Source of the DNA: Symsagittifera roscoffensis
Taxonomy: Eukaryota; Xenacoelomorpha; Acoela; Convolutidae
Reading direction: 5' to 3'
Length of the DNA stretch: 64,000 bases
Assembly (NCBI RefSeq): GCF_963678635.1
Contig: NC_087069.1
Span: 36,499,959-36,563,958 of the forward strand
In this document: in pieces, positions 1 through 11,500 of the stretch
Layout: each line of letters opens with the position of its first letter
Position numbering within the stretch: the stretch's first letter is position 1
Made by a program: the position numbers and the translations under genes
The notes under the pieces: model-generated
Database searches by the model: none
Told to the model about the DNA's origin: nothing
The model's input: the letters and a program-made list of their open reading frames with translations, nothing else

Positions 1-46
1 TATCTGATTTAAAGCCGGGAACAAGTTCGCGCATAGCAGCGGCCAT
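1..46 (-). pseudogene. Start of leftward gene remnant (homologue of 40290-40769)
   Basis: Reading leftward from the ATG at 46, the first five codons (M-A-A-A-M) match the start of the gene at 40769. The flanking promoter text also matches. Only about 15 codons are inside the window, so its integrity cannot be judged. Confidence 0.45.
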
Positions 47-312
47 CTAGAAGGGTGGTTTTTGCAGATATTTGTGAGTTAAGAATAAGAGAAGTATTTC
101 CTATGCAGTTTCCAATATGGAATCTTCATACAAAACATTCCATATTTGTTACTACTTCCATATATTGAAATCCTGATGCCTTATACTGTTTACTTCCATT
201 TTCAGTTAATCTCAAAATCAGTAAAATCTTTTTTTTTCATCTGATCAGCTTGTTTTTTTTTCAAAAAGTTACTCCAGAAAAACGCAAGTCCCATATCAAT
301 TGTAATTTCAAA

Positions 313-1190
313 TTGCCACAGAGTTCAGAGATGCTCTATGTGTCAGGTACAGAAAACCACTCAAACGTTCTTTCTCGAGATGCGATGGATGTCAACAAGA
401 TTTTGACTTACAGCATGCACTTTCTTGCAAGAAGGGCGGACTGGTAACACTACGACACAACGAAATAAGAGACGCAGTGGGCGATCTTGCTTCAATTTTG
501 TGGAAAGATGTGAAAAGAGAACCTGTCGTAAAAGAACCAGATATAGAAAATGGAACCCCGGCACTAATTGCAGATCTTTCAGCTCGTGGGGTTTGGGATA
601 GACAGTCGGCTGCGTCGTTCGACATCCGTGTTACAGACACTGACGCTCCGTCTTACCAAAACCGCAATCCCATGAATGTACTGAAAACTGCAGAGATTGA
701 AAAGAAAAATAAGTATGGACCGGCTTGTGAAGAAAAGCACATGTCTTTCACTCCACTTGTCACTTCAATAGATGGTGTTTTGGCACCGGAGTTCACGTTT
801 TTCCTCAAACGACTAGCAGATGGTCTGGCATCAAAATGGGACCGCCCATATAGTCATGTCATGTGCTGGGTGAGATGTAGAATTTCATTCGCTATACTAA
901 GAGCAACCAACATTTGCATCAGAGGCACAAGATCCAAATGGCGATCCCTCGGCGTTGAGGACGGTTACACAATTGGAATGGCATTCTAAAAATTCACAAG
1001 CTGTTAACTGGGGCTTTCATCGCGCATAACTGACTCCTATGATATTAGAATTTCGACACCATTTGCATAATATTTCGAAGAATATGAGATGTTTGAAGAT
1101 AAAAACACAGGATGACAACTGTGAACAAGCAACGAAAAACAAGCACCATTCGAAACCAATTTATTTTGATTTGATGATTGTAATTTCAAA
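313..1190 (+). mobile_element. 5'-truncated non-LTR retroelement insertion with 14-bp TSD
   Basis: The 14-base string ATTGTAATTTCAAA occurs at 299-312 and again at 1177-1190, exactly bracketing sequence absent from the homologous giant element at 41010-41030. The inserted DNA carries the 3' part of a retroelement gene (372-989) followed by ~190 bp of untranslated sequence. A long direct target duplication and 5' truncation are typical of target-primed reverse transcription. There is no poly(A) tail at the 3' junction, so the element may belong to a clade without one. Confidence 0.7.
372..989 (+). pseudogene. C-terminal zinc knuckle and restriction-like nuclease domain of a non-LTR element
   Basis: One frame is open from at least 372 to the stop at 987-989. 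It begins with a CCHC knuckle (C-x2-C-x8-H-x4-C, about 381-430), followed by GG..TLRHNEIRD, and then a stretch with spaced acidic residues and FDIRV. That order (knuckle, RHN motif, PD-(D/E)XK-like strand, distal ExxKKxKY) resembles the tail of RT proteins that use a restriction-enzyme-like endonuclease, such as the R2/NeSL group. A related cnidarian/mollusc-type element tail is an alternative. The RT domain is absent because of 5' truncation. Confidence 0.55.
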
Positions 1191-2262
1191 AAATCACACA
1201 AGAATTGGGAGAATTTCTTGGTCCCAAAAATCCTACAAAGTTATACTTTAAACCCTGTTTCACACTATTCAAGAAAAAAAGAGTTGAGACAATCCATTAA
1301 GTCTGTCTTGGTGAAAAAAACGGTGAGAGGATTTCAGCAATACGGAATACTGTTAGTCATGATGCTGAAAACCTTGTACTGGTACCTATATATGAAATCA
1401 AATCTGGTAAAGAGTCAACAATGGATCAGGAGCTCGACATATGTTAAAGAGTTTGTGAAATAGCAAAATGCGACATGAGAAGAGTGTGTGTCACAATCAA
1501 GAAGTAAAATGGAGTGTTATACAGGAACACCACTAATCTGACAAAATCATTCAGTGGATACTTTATAAAAAAATGGATAGGACTGATTGCTCAATATTTG
1601 AATAACAAACCAATGCAAAACCCTATGATTTAAAAATTTGTTTAAAACAATCAAAAAATCATACAGTTCTGAGTGAATAAAGATGATTGATTGTTTTTGA
1701 TTTTTTTTCACAAAAAAAACGAAAAGTTTTCACTAATCTATAAAATTTCGATGAAAAATGTATCTCTGAATACTTCATTGTCATAGCTCATATCAGAAAT
1801 GATTTTTAAAAATTTGAAAAAAGTAATGCTCACTCTTGATTGGTTTCTATCAACATGATTTAAAACTCTTTTTTTGATAAAGCTTGATTTTAATTGACGT
1901 TTAATTAAATGTATAAAAACTCCATTAAAGAAAACGCTCGGAGCTGATTGCTAGACCTCAAAACCGTTTTAAATTCCAGCTGAATTCTGATTGGTTGATA
2001 TTAAAACTGTTGAAAATTTCATGATAAAGGAAGCTCGATTCTGATTGAATTATAGTTTTTTAGCTACACCGATTGGTAATCATTTCAATTGGAGTTTCCT
2101 TTACTTTAAAATTATTCTGCGTGGACATAACGATTTTTTTTTGTTCAAAATTTGGGACGTTTCAGAGTAACTGTAAAAGTCCTACTAAAAATTTAGGATT
2201 TTTTAATTCTCTCATTTTCCTATTAATTTTACCTTTTTTTACTTATTGAGATGCTGTGCCTG

Positions 2263-2420
2263 AATAGAAACGAAAGAGTAGCATGTCTTGAACGTGGCAG
2301 AGAAGAGAAATGCTTACATGCATCAAGACATTGCACGCAGTGTGGCGTTTAAGAATGTTCAAATTTTAACTTTAAAACCTACAGCAGTGAGGAATTGAAT
2401 GTTCATATCAAGTAAAAACA
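2263..2420 (+). pseudogene. Zinc-finger gene remnant of the inverted arm
   Basis: Translation gives ACLERGREEKC..ASRHCTQCGV, a stop, then SNFNFKTYSSEEL..HIK. This parallels the two-finger protein encoded at 35929-36177 (minus strand). The second cysteine of finger 1 has become arginine, and a stop separates the fingers, so the copy is inactive. Confidence 0.6.
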
Positions 2421-5400
2421 CTCCACTCCTGATTACACTTATTGTCAAAAATATCTTCACAAAACACAATGTGATTTCATGCACCTTGAGCAACCTCAAA
2501 GAAAACTGACACATTCCAAGGAAAAGTAATTTTCAAACGAAAGTTCAAAAGTTTAGTTCCAAAAATTGTGATATATATGTGTTGTAGATTGTAGGACAAC
2601 CAACTCAAATGTGTCACGCAAAAAATTTTGCATCATTGTTTGATAATTTGACCCTTTCTTTTTTTTTCAACGGATACAAATATTAGAAAAATTAACGCAA
2701 GGAACAAAAGAGTTGTAAGTGTCGCAAAGCTCTCAATGGAAATCCATCCAAAACTCTTTAATCCATAGTAATGACTGCAACACTATTAAACTTATGGAAA
2801 CTCTGTTATGTTAATCTTGTGATAAAAATGATTCGATAAATTTTTAACTGGACGCGTGTGCAATATTTGGTTAACTGTTTGTAAAAATCATACTTTATGT
2901 TCTCAAAACATCGACGATTTCAGCTGGTTTGACTAGCTATCAATTTAAAAATTTTACTAATTTAGAGTAGGGCGCCTTCATGGGGTAGCAAGTTTTCCAA
3001 TCAGATAAAATGACGCTTATGAATTGAGATTTGAACTTTTGAAAAAACTAAAGTTCTAAAAATTTAATTGACGTTGAACATTTCAAAATATGTTTCTGGT
3101 CTGAACATTTCCCTCGAATAAGATCAACAAGAATGTACAGTTATCTGGTTCAAAGATTGTTTTTGTTCGGACTCATAGCAAACAAGGTTTTTTTGATCTA
3201 ACTTTGCTTTGGATTACAAATCAATCGGTTATAAGATTGAAAGTTTTACCTAAATTTGAAAATTAATGAAATATTTTATTCCAAATTGTTTCAACTAGAA
3301 AATGATAGGTTGAATAGAAACCATAAAACACTAAACTTGAAATGTTTAGAAAAACATAATATTGAAATCTAATTGGATTAATAAGCGAAATTGAACAACC
3401 GAAAGCTTTGCTTGAACTTTGTTTCAAAATTATAGCTTTAAACATATTTAAAAAAATACCCAATTTAAGCTTTTATATTGAATTGATGGGATTTTTTCGT
3501 TTCATCATTTGACAAAACTTGTAAAATTTTAGCTTTTTTTGAGATAAAACTGCTTTAGACTTTAAAATCATCGGTAACTGATACAATTTTACCACTAAAT
3601 ATTAGAGGTAAGCAAAGGTATATTAGAGTCAAAATCTTTGCAAAAAGTGTTCTTTTGGAAGATACTGGACAAAGCAGAAATCAAGAACCTGCTTTCAATT
3701 TATTGCAATTTATTGAATTTTTTTTGCAATTTCAATAACAAAAACCATAAAAGTCTACTGTAGAAAGATTTTTAGAGTACACATTTAGAGTTTCTGCTGG
3801 AATTTTTTCCAAATAACTGATAATTGGAGCAAAAACAGATTTAAAAACTCCTAATTGATATGATATTTGACATAAACGTACTCGAAAAAAACGCTGTAAA
3901 TTTTGTACTTTTGTTCTGGTTGCCTCAATTTGTTTCATTTAAAAAATTAGAAGAATCTTAATTATTCTGGTAAATCAAACTTGCTTAAAAATTATATTTC
4001 AAAACTGTTTAAGCGATGCAGTTCTGTGTCCAAATTTTTTTTCTGCAATAAATTCACAATGTGTTCTTTTGGTGGATTTTAGAAAAATCAGAAGGTTATA
4101 ACTAAGTTTCCTTGCGTATTTCTTCTTGTATTTCAGGTAAGAAATTCCAAGAAAGGTCTGCTATAGAAAAAACTTCAGCTATGATTTGCTATGATTTCAA
4201 TCACTAAATATTTCGAAAAAAATAAACCTTTATATTCCTTTTCTACACCCAATACACCAATAGCTTCCATTTTGGATGCTTACGTATTTAATTTGAACTC
4301 ATTAAATGACTTCAATTCGCTCTCACTTAACCATTCTTAGAACTTCGGACAAAACTCAAGATCAAATAGAGATTTATGAATAAATTGCTAGTTAATTGTT
4401 GCAAAAAATGTATTTTGCTGACGAAAACTTAAACTAGCTACTCAATTAGAGAATTTTACCTGCTAATTTCAAATTTGCTTAATGTACAAATTATTATTCA
4501 GACGTTTGAGGTATACCACTATTTTTATCTCTGCCACCAAATGATTTGTTCAATTGATAATATTTTCACTCAATTTCCTCGGTTCTGCCTAAAGTGTTAA
4601 GCAAAATGAAAGAGTGAGCTCAGTAGCTTAAAAGTTTATAAAACAAAAAGCCGGATTTAAATTAAAACTTAAGACTTCTTTGGATATATCATGAGAAATT
4701 TTGTTGTCGAAGCAAAAGAGAGATTATGAACTGTTATGAAGAAGTTTTATTTGGAATATAGCAACTTTCTATTACGCTGGTAAAAAGATTTTACCAAGAA
4801 CGATCCAGTACTAAACCAGATAAATGAGCAGAATTTCTTTGGATTTTGAGAAAAGTACGTTCTTCATCCAAAATTGAATGAATTTTGTGAAATAATAGTT
4901 GTAGTTTCTGAAAAACGTCTCTGAAAAATTCTCCGACATTTTCCTTTTTTGAAAACCAGCATGAACAATGCAGTACAAACTGGAAAAAAAGGAGAGCTTA
5001 TTTGGTTTTAGTAGGAATTTTGAAATTTCTTATGAATTGAATTGATTTTAATCATTGACAAACAAACTGAGAAAGATTTGCATCATAAGCATTTTTCAAC
5101 AAATTTCAATGGTTGTTACTAATTGAATTGATTTTGTTATTGAGGTTTAAATTCAACTGGACAAAAAAAAACAGTTGATCAATCATGTCAAAGGTATAAA
5201 TTTGATTTTTTTATGTACAGCTGCCGAGCCTTATATGAAAAAAGTCTTATTTTATTCTCTTAATCTATGGTTGTTTTCACAATTTTCGAGAGAAACTGGA
5301 GGTTTCAGTTACGTATCAGCTAAATTTAAGCATGGTTTCAGCTAATATGAAATCTGATTCAGATAATCAGTACACTTTATATCACGCCGCCCAGCTCAAA

Positions 5401-5699
5401 TTAGAACAAATGGTTATCGTATCTCCAAATTTTGACGGAAAAATGAAAAGTCCAACTTTTTTTGGAAAATTTGTGTAATCTTCTTTACGTTATACCACTA
5501 AATATACGATTATACTTTACATATAAAGTTCATTGATATTTCACAATTATGAGAGAAGCAATCAAAAAATTTGCCAAAAATTTAATTTTTTGAATTAAAA
5601 AAAAATTGAAATTCGGCATAGAAAACTAAATTTCTTGGTCGCTTTCTTACCACGATGCTAAAATATTTAAAAAACGATACCATCTCCCAACACATGTAA
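2421..5699. other. Decayed inverted-arm sequence without genes
   Basis: No convincing coding frame is present. Short blocks are alignable to the right arm of the intact element, most clearly 4480-4620 with 44815-44930 (one unit of the ~313-bp arm repeat). The rest is AT-rich and too diverged to align by eye. Confidence 0.5.
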
Positions 5700-5990
5700 G
5701 CTCATTTGCTAATCTTAAAAAATGAGCAAATCTATACTCTATCTTATAACACTGGAAAATCCGGCGCTAATTTTTTCTTGAAACTTACCATCTAAAATTT
5801 ACCATTTTTAAGATCTAAAACATATTACCTATTTTATCACAGTTGGAAATCTATTCATTATCTTTTTAATTTGATTTTCTTTTACTAGTACATAGGGAAA
5901 TCCATCCACCATCCTCATACAAGGAAAAATCGGGCGCTGTTCTATTCCCTGTCTTAATACATGAGGGTCAGTAAGCACCCACCCATCCGA
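5700..5990 (-). repeat. Outer terminal block of giant TIR element (copy A)
   Basis: The reverse complement repeats the phrases found at 32080-32460: CATGTATTAAGA, GGGAATAG, AGATGGTAAGTTTCA and GCGCC(C)GAT. Both copies begin near a G-rich run followed by GTGC and GACCC. This block lies outside the long inverted arms, and in the nested copy it survives only on the left. Confidence 0.65.
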
Positions 5991-8189
5991 CCTCTGCTCA
6001 CTCTTCTACTACTCAATCCCCTCCCTCAATTCCCTCGAACAAAATCTGCTCCGCAAGAAATTAGTTTCGAAAAAATTTGGATTTAACCTTTACAAAGCTA
6101 ACTTAAGGTCATAATATATGCTTCCACTCACTTTACCGCATTTCACAGTTTTCACTCTCAATTGCTTTTTGTGTTATTACGGCTGGAAGAGGAATGTTAC
6201 GATGTAAGATATGAAGAACCAATAAGTTCACACTTGTGTGGCCGGAAGTGGAGTAGAAACGAGTCCATAACAATCACTGATAGCCAGTTACTGTGCAAGT
6301 GGCACAGAATGTTCCGACCAGAGTCTTTAAAAATCTACCAATTTTTTTTTCAATTAGTGTAGGTTTTCATGCGCTGTGTGATAAAAGGATTTGAGATAAA
6401 GCTATATTTTAGGCCAACTTGACAGTCATAGTAATATTGGCAAATCGGATAACAGATTTGAAGAAAAATGACTAGAACAACAACAAAAAAAAATCTTTTT
6501 TTTTTCAATTATTTTTTTTGCCAACACTACCTTTTTCCAAAACATTTTTTGAGTAAAATTCGATTGCTTGAAATGTCAAATGAACTGGGATATAAAGTTT
6601 CACTTTGAAATTTTTTGATCTTAAATTTTTTTATATGTTCACCGAAAAAAAATCTGCAATTTTATAAAAAAAAACATAAAAAAATTTACCAAAAACGGAA
6701 CATGGCGTTAAACGATAGATAAAGACAAGAGAACTGGAAAAATACATGAAAAGTGCTCAGCTGGGACTTTAAATGCTGGGACATGTGCAAAACAGGAGAA
6801 TGTTGTTTATTTAAAACTTGAGATTGATCAGAAAGAAGTCAGAACATATAACCGAAAACATAGAAGTGCTTAATAGGTTTGCATGAAAAAAAAAACTAGC
6901 TGAAAAAAGTTTTGAAAACTTTAATTTAAGATGTATAAATCAATCTTATCATTATATTAAATTTATTATCAAATGTTTCTATGTTGAGGATAAAAAAACG
7001 CAGTTGTGTACTACAGTTCTGATCCGACGAGAGTATAGATCAGCCTCAAAATGATACAAAACAAAAACACGAAATTATCTGGCCGAAAAGTAACTGTGCG
7101 ACCACCATCGAAATTTAGCTATTTTTTTGCTCTGAATAAAAATGATCTAAGTAACTGAAATCTTACAGTTTTAATTTTCTTATACTTGTTGCGCGTTATT
7201 GTGGCTAAACGCGTAAAGTTTCTACGTACAATATAACGAGAAAATCTGTTCAAAAACGGTAGTTTGTTCATCTTGCTAAGTTTTATTGCATCATAACAAG
7301 GTTAAAGAAGATTTTCAAACTTGGAGTTGCAAGGAATCGAAAGTTTGATCACCTTAAGGTTACAAATATGTTTTAGATAAGCAACAGCTGAATTGCATGT
7401 TTTTTTTTTCGAAAAAATTTAAATACGAGGTGTCGAGTTCTGAGAAAATTTCGATTAGTGAAATGATCTATTGTTAATCTTTTTTCATAAAACATGTAGA
7501 AGTTTGAGTCAAACGCAGACAATTTATAAAATTTTCATGCTTTTGCTTGTTTTCTTTATTGATCGTTTCAGGAATAATTTTGCGATTTTGTTTCAACTAT
7601 TTCAGAGTATTTCAAGCAATGCACTATTGTTTTGAATAAGGCACGGAAATACGCTGCGCATATGTGTTTTAAGCATTTGATTCTTTTTAAATTTTGTTAC
7701 TTTGAATGAAACTTATGCTTTCAATTAATCAGAAAAAATCCAGATAACTATTTAAATAAAACAACTGTTTTTCCAGTAGCTCCCCATCAAATGATAGAGT
7801 TTCCAAAATAGTAATTTCATTACTTGAGGCTACTAAGCTCTAAATTGAAAGGAACCAGAAATTTTTTCGAACGGTTTATCCTGCAGTTTTGTTTAGTTCA
7901 TTGGGCTCTGTTCCAGTTTCCTCCTTTCAAATTCAATTTTGAAAAGCTTATTTAACATAGTCATAATTCAATGCAAATTGGCATGGAGAACAAAATGAGA
8001 ATTGTGAACAGATTTGTTATTCATACTTCACATCGCAACATCTTGAATTTAGCCGTAATAACACGTAAAACAAAGATAAAAACCGATATTTTGAATGATG
8101 CGGGAAAGTGGAAAAGAGCGGTTTATTGAACTGGAAAAGGCAAGGTTTTTCCAGAGCTTAAATGAAACAATTTACCATGAAAAAAATAA
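5991..8189. other. Intergenic AT-rich stretch, no gene seen
   Basis: Only short, unsupported reading frames occur, such as 6162-6362 without recognisable motifs. Homopolymer A/T runs are frequent. I see no RNA gene, no known repeat boundary and no promoter here. Confidence 0.5.
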
Positions 8190-8345
8190 TTAAAACATAG
8201 GCCATTGTTCGATTGTTATGAAAAATGGCATACGGACTAATAAGACCATGGCAATCACATTTGGTCGCCATAATTAACCTTGTAAAACCGCTCGTTACAC
8301 CATAAAATTTATGCTCGTGTGAAATGGGGGGGGTGTGAATTTTTG
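8190..8345 (+). repeat. hAT-like MITE fragment 1
   Basis: The core matches the complete MITE at 11897-12101: GATTGTTATGAAAA.TGGCAT, CATAATTAACCTTGTAAAAC and CGTTACACCATAAAATT. The terminal GGCTCTTTTTCC ends are not recognisable, so it is a decayed copy in the same orientation. Confidence 0.65.
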
Positions 8346-8361
8346 CTGCTATCTTTCGTTG

Positions 8362-8432
8362 TTAGAGGCACCTAACATAGTGGTAATGCGTTTACTTTGA
8401 AATCGTCAGATCGTGTAATCAATCCCATGGCA
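8362..8432 (+). pseudogene. tRNA-like sequence (tRNA pseudogene or SINE head)
   Basis: The text has a D-arm-like TAGTGGTAATGCG, an anticodon-loop-like CTTTGAA (TTG, glutamine-like) and a B-box-like GTAATCAATCCC at tRNA spacing. Stems do not pair well, so a functional tRNA is unlikely. A tRNA-derived SINE is the alternative. Confidence 0.33.
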
Positions 8433-8907
8433 ATAATAGTGTGAGAGAACGAGCTCTCACTCTACCTGACCAATTTCGGCTGCAATAGTGGTACCACGTG
8501 ATAGTTTTAAAATCAAAAGACAGATTTGCTCAACAAAACAACACAGTATGGATTGCGGGGAGAAAAGACAAATGGTTATCCTCGACAGGACTGTTAAGAC
8601 CTACTGATAGCTCCTAAAAACAAAAGTCTTCTGGTAGCTCAAACAAAACACATCAGATAATCAAAACTACGGCTCTTTTCAATTTACGCTCCCCCACATT
8701 TCAGGTTTACCCTTTCCTCAGTTGCCCTACTCTAACTTCCGTGGTCTCAATAGATCTATAGTCAAATATTAGGTTCTTTTCTACTATCGCCCTTCATATA
8801 GTTTTTTTTTCAGTTTTACGCGGTAAAATATGTCCTAAATTTTTTGTGTGTGGGTGGAGATGCGCCCGTTCCAGACGGCTCCTCTAAGTTTTCTTACAAT
8901 AAAATTA

Positions 8908-9109
8908 GGCTTTTGTCGTTTCTTTTTCTTCTCTCCTCCACCTGCAAATTTTATATCAAAATTACTGTTCCCACCAACCGATTGTTATGCTAATTGACAT
9001 GCGATTATTTCATGGCAAACATATTTGGTCCTCATAAATAACCTTGTAAAACCCTCATTACACCATAAAATTGATGCTGATGTGAAGTGGGAGGGAAGGA
9101 AAAAGAGCC
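8908..9109 (+). repeat. hAT-like MITE copy 2
   Basis: The right end reads GGAAGGAAAAAGAGCC, and the interior carries the ACCTTGTAAAAC...TTACACCATAAAATT core. The left end begins with a mutated GGCTTTTGTCG. No exact 8-bp target duplication remains, consistent with an older insertion. Confidence 0.65.
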
Positions 9110-9486
9110 CTCTTTTCCATTTTCCCACCCCCATGTGAAATTACAAAATAAATCTGCTCAAAATTGTTCACTTTTCATTTCGCAGAAATGTTATAAAAAT
9201 TTGTTCACCTTTTCACACTGACACGTTGTATTGCAGTTTATACCAAGTAAAACCATTTGAGTAGACTTGTGTACATCGAATTACAGAGAAAATCGAAGGG
9301 GGGACTGAAAAAGAGACTAAAACTTTAGTCCCTCCACAGTGTAACTTTAATTGAGAGGGGGCGGGTGAGAAAAATTAACGCTAAAATGGGAACGATCCAA
9401 GAAGTCATAAAAATTACGTTAATTCTTCTGCACCTGTGCTTAATCACATAACAGTTCCCGACGAATAAAAAAATTTTTCAAAGGCT

Positions 9487-9492
9487 TTTATT
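9487..9492 (-). terminator. Poly(A) signal AATAAA of carbonic-anhydrase-related gene
   Basis: The plus strand reads TTTATT, i.e. AATAAA on the minus strand, about 85 bp after the stop codon at 9578-9580. Confidence 0.6.
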
Positions 9493-9577
9493 GAAGCTAA
9501 CGACTTAAACCACGTAAATACTCTGAAAACAGCTCAGTTCAAACACTAGAAGAGTGTGATTCAACTTTAGACTAATC

Positions 9578-11203
9578 TTAGGCTTTGCTCTTTTTGGTCT
9601 CATCTTCATCCGATTTCTTTGAATCTTTTTTCTCTTCGTCTTCGTCTTCGGCCTTTTCTTCATCTTCGCCCTCCTCTTTTTCCTCTTCCTCGCCCTCGGC
9701 TTTTTCCTCTTCCTCCTCGCCCTCGGCTTTTTCCTCATCCTCCTCGCCTTCGGCCTTTTCCTCCTCATCTCCCTCGGCTTTTTCCTCCTCCTCCTCACCC
9801 TCGGCTTTTTCCTCGTCTTCACCCTCGGCCTTTTCTTCCTCTTCACCCTCGGCCTTTTCTTCCTCTTCACCCTCGGCCTTTTCTTCCTCTTCGCCTTCGG
9901 GCTTTTCTTCTTCCTCGCCCTCAGCCTTTTCTTCTTCGCCTTCAGCGGCTTCGGCTTCTTCACCCTCAGGCTTTTCTTCATCTTCACCTTCGGGTTTTTC
10001 TTCCTCTTCACCCTCGGGCTTTTCCTCCTCCTCGCCCTCGGGTTTTTCTTCTTCACCTTCGGCCGCTTCGCCTTCAGCGGCTTCAGCTTCTTCGCCCTCG
10101 GGTTTCTCCTCCTCTTCGCCTTCGGGCTTTTCTTCTTCAGCTTCTGCGGGCTCTCCTTCCTCGCCCTCGGGCTTTTCTTCACCCTCGCCCTCGCCTTCAC
10201 CCTCGGGTTTCTCTTCCTCCTCGCCTTCCGGTTTGGGTTCCTCGCCCTCAGGAGCTTCCTCTCCCTCTCCTTCCTTCGGTGCCTCCTCCTCGCCAGGAGC
10301 ATCTTCGCCCTCACCTGGCGCGGGTTCTTCTCCTGGCGCGGGCTCTTCTCCTGGCGCGGGCTCGCCTCCTGGCGCTACCTCTTGGCTCTGGGCTCCCGAT
10401 TTCTTTTCAGTCTTCCTTCTCTTAGGATGCTTGGTTCTGGTCACTTGCCTGTCACCCAATTCAAACCTCTTCTCACGGTGATTCATCTGGATTGGCTGAC
10501 CATCCGGACCCTGGAACTCTCGGAAGGCGTCAAACATAACGTTGGAAAACTCACCTGGTTTTTCGAACACTATGTAAGTGACGTTCTCTGTGCAAGGCGG
10601 GTGGCAGAGTGAGCCTTGGTACTGGAAATAGTCGCTCTCGGCAAAGCAGGCATTCATGATTCGGAAAAAATCCATGTTTGGTATCTCAGTCGTCGCCTTA
10701 CACTCCTTAACTTCTCCAAGCTTCTCTTGAATTGCCATCATTGATGTCTTTCCCCCATCTCCCCTCAGTTTCATGTTGAGACACAGGATGACAATGGGAT
10801 CCTCGCCTTCCTCGGGCTCCCCTTCCATCGTGAACTGGTAGTGAATCTCACCCTCGAAGTTTGCCCCGTCGTAAGAGTGCTCGCTACCCTCTCCCGCTTT
10901 CTCACCCCAGTGGAATATGAAGTGGTCGAACTTATACTCCCCTTTCAGTGAACCCCCTGAGAGTTTTGGGCGGTCGGCGTCGTTAGCGATGGTCATCATG
11001 GCTGTGTTTCCGTTGTTCGTCAGAGTCCAAGAGGTCTTTTTCTGGTTACTTAGTTTTAGTACGGGTCGTTGGTCGTCGGTTACTGTCGCGGAGCCCTTCG
11101 GGATGTCGATGGGTGATTGGCGCTTCCCATTTTCACAGTCCCCTTCGCACTTTTCAGCCCATTCAGCTTGGTTAGCGTGTGAGAACTCGACTTGTTCAGA
11201 CAT
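9578..11203 (-). CDS. Alpha-carbonic-anhydrase-related protein with long acidic tail, probably non-catalytic
   Basis: A single 541-codon frame starts at the ATG at 11203. Residues ~8-245 are an alpha-CA domain: SPIDI (30-34), FHWG (97-100), GSEHSYDG (106-113), EIH (119-121) and GSL..PP..ENV (197-208). Zinc ligands equivalent to His96 and His119 of human CA II are present (His98, His121), and so is the Glu106 equivalent. However, the His94 position is Ile96, the proton-shuttle His64 position is Asn66, and the Thr199 position is Cys200. It is therefore most likely a CA-related protein without hydratase activity. Residues ~275-541 are low complexity: APGEEP repeats, then EEKPEGEE/EEKAEGEE repeats, ending in a Lys-rich segment. 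There is no signal peptide, so it is presumably cytosolic. It is much more GC-rich than its neighbours, and no intron is evident. Confidence 0.85.
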   Translation of the reverse strand: MSEQVEFSHANQAEWAEKCEGDCENGKRQSPIDIPKGSATVTDDQRPVLKLSNQKKTSWTLTNNGNTAMMTIANDADRPKLSGGSLKGEYKFDHFIFHWGEKAGEGSEHSYDGANFEGEIHYQFTMEGEPEEGEDPIVILCLNMKLRGDGGKTSMMAIQEKLGEVKECKATTEIPNMDFFRIMNACFAESDYFQYQGSLCHPPCTENVTYIVFEKPGEFSNVMFDAFREFQGPDGQPIQMNHREKRFELGDRQVTRTKHPKRRKTEKKSGAQSQEVAPGGEPAPGEEPAPGEEPAPGEGEDAPGEEEAPKEGEGEEAPEGEEPKPEGEEEEKPEGEGEGEGEEKPEGEEGEPAEAEEEKPEGEEEEKPEGEEAEAAEGEAAEGEEEKPEGEEEEKPEGEEEEKPEGEDEEKPEGEEAEAAEGEEEKAEGEEEEKPEGEEEEKAEGEEEEKAEGEEEEKAEGEDEEKAEGEEEEEKAEGDEEEKAEGEEDEEKAEGEEEEEKAEGEEEEKEEGEDEEKAEDEDEEKKDSKKSDEDETKKSKA

Positions 11204-11440
11204 TGTTTTTGACGTGGCTTAGTTTCTCACAGACAATCAAAAGAAATTTGACTACAACTTTCCAATTTGCGGGAATGTCGAAAAATGATTTCAGCGCTGA
11301 CTTCCGCGAAAATGCGTGACATCATTCCGATTTTTGCGGTAAGTGCGTGACTTTCAACTCCAACTGAGTTCACTTTCCAATCTCCATGAAAACTAGTCAC
11401 TCATTTTTGAAGCAAACGAATTCTTCTCTGCTGAATTTTC
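11204..11440 (-). promoter_or_regulatory. Upstream region of the carbonic-anhydrase-related gene
   Basis: Two GCGTGAC repeats lie at about 11312 and 11342. The first continues into TGACATCA, a CRE/ATF-like site. They sit ~110-150 bp upstream of the ATG. No clear TATA box was found. The regulatory role is inferred only from the repeated motif and its position. Confidence 0.35.
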
Positions 11441-11500
11441 ACGTGGTTGATACGGAAAAAAATTGAAAATTTTGAATGGGAAAAGGTTCTAAGGCAACAA

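Larger units (their letters stand above)
270..1510 (+). pseudogene. Remnant of double PC4-like gene, split by a retroelement
   Basis: The homologue is the intact 179-codon gene at 40985-41524. Here the start codon is lost: the aligned text reads AAGTTACTCC where the intact gene has AAATGTACTC. The reading frame is then interrupted at about 312 by an 878-bp insertion and resumes at 1191 with RIGRISWSQKSYK, matching RIGRFVWFQKSYK in the intact gene. Frameshifts and stops follow, for example around 1250 and 1461. It is a clear pseudogene, and useful as proof that the gene belongs to the element family rather than to the nested locus alone. Confidence 0.65.
1..5990 (+). mobile_element. Decayed copy A of giant TIR element (right half and terminus)
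   Basis: This stretch aligns by eye, in the same orientation, with the right half of the better preserved element at 32080-46125. Bases 1-310 match 40720-41030 (a divergent promoter and two gene starts). Bases 1190-1500 match 41025-41380, 2263-2420 matches the zinc-finger gene of the inverted arms, and 4480-4620 matches 44815-44930. The outermost block at about 5700-5990 matches the reverse complement of 32080-32460. All reading frames are broken. The copy enters the window already truncated at base 1. The right boundary near 5990 is where similarity fades, and is uncertain by about 20 bases. Confidence 0.72.

Noticed and set aside
1039-1463. Two short plus-strand frames
   Set aside because: They are pieces of the 3' part of the non-LTR insertion and the frameshifted PC4-like pseudogene, not independent genes.
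9505-10481. Long frames overlapping the acidic tail: Ser/Pro/Phe-rich and Pro/Arg/Leu-rich on the plus strand, Lys/Arg-rich on the minus strand
   Set aside because: They are alternative-frame readings of the GAG/GAA-rich repeat that codes the Glu-rich tail of the carbonic-anhydrase-related protein. Low complexity keeps all frames open.
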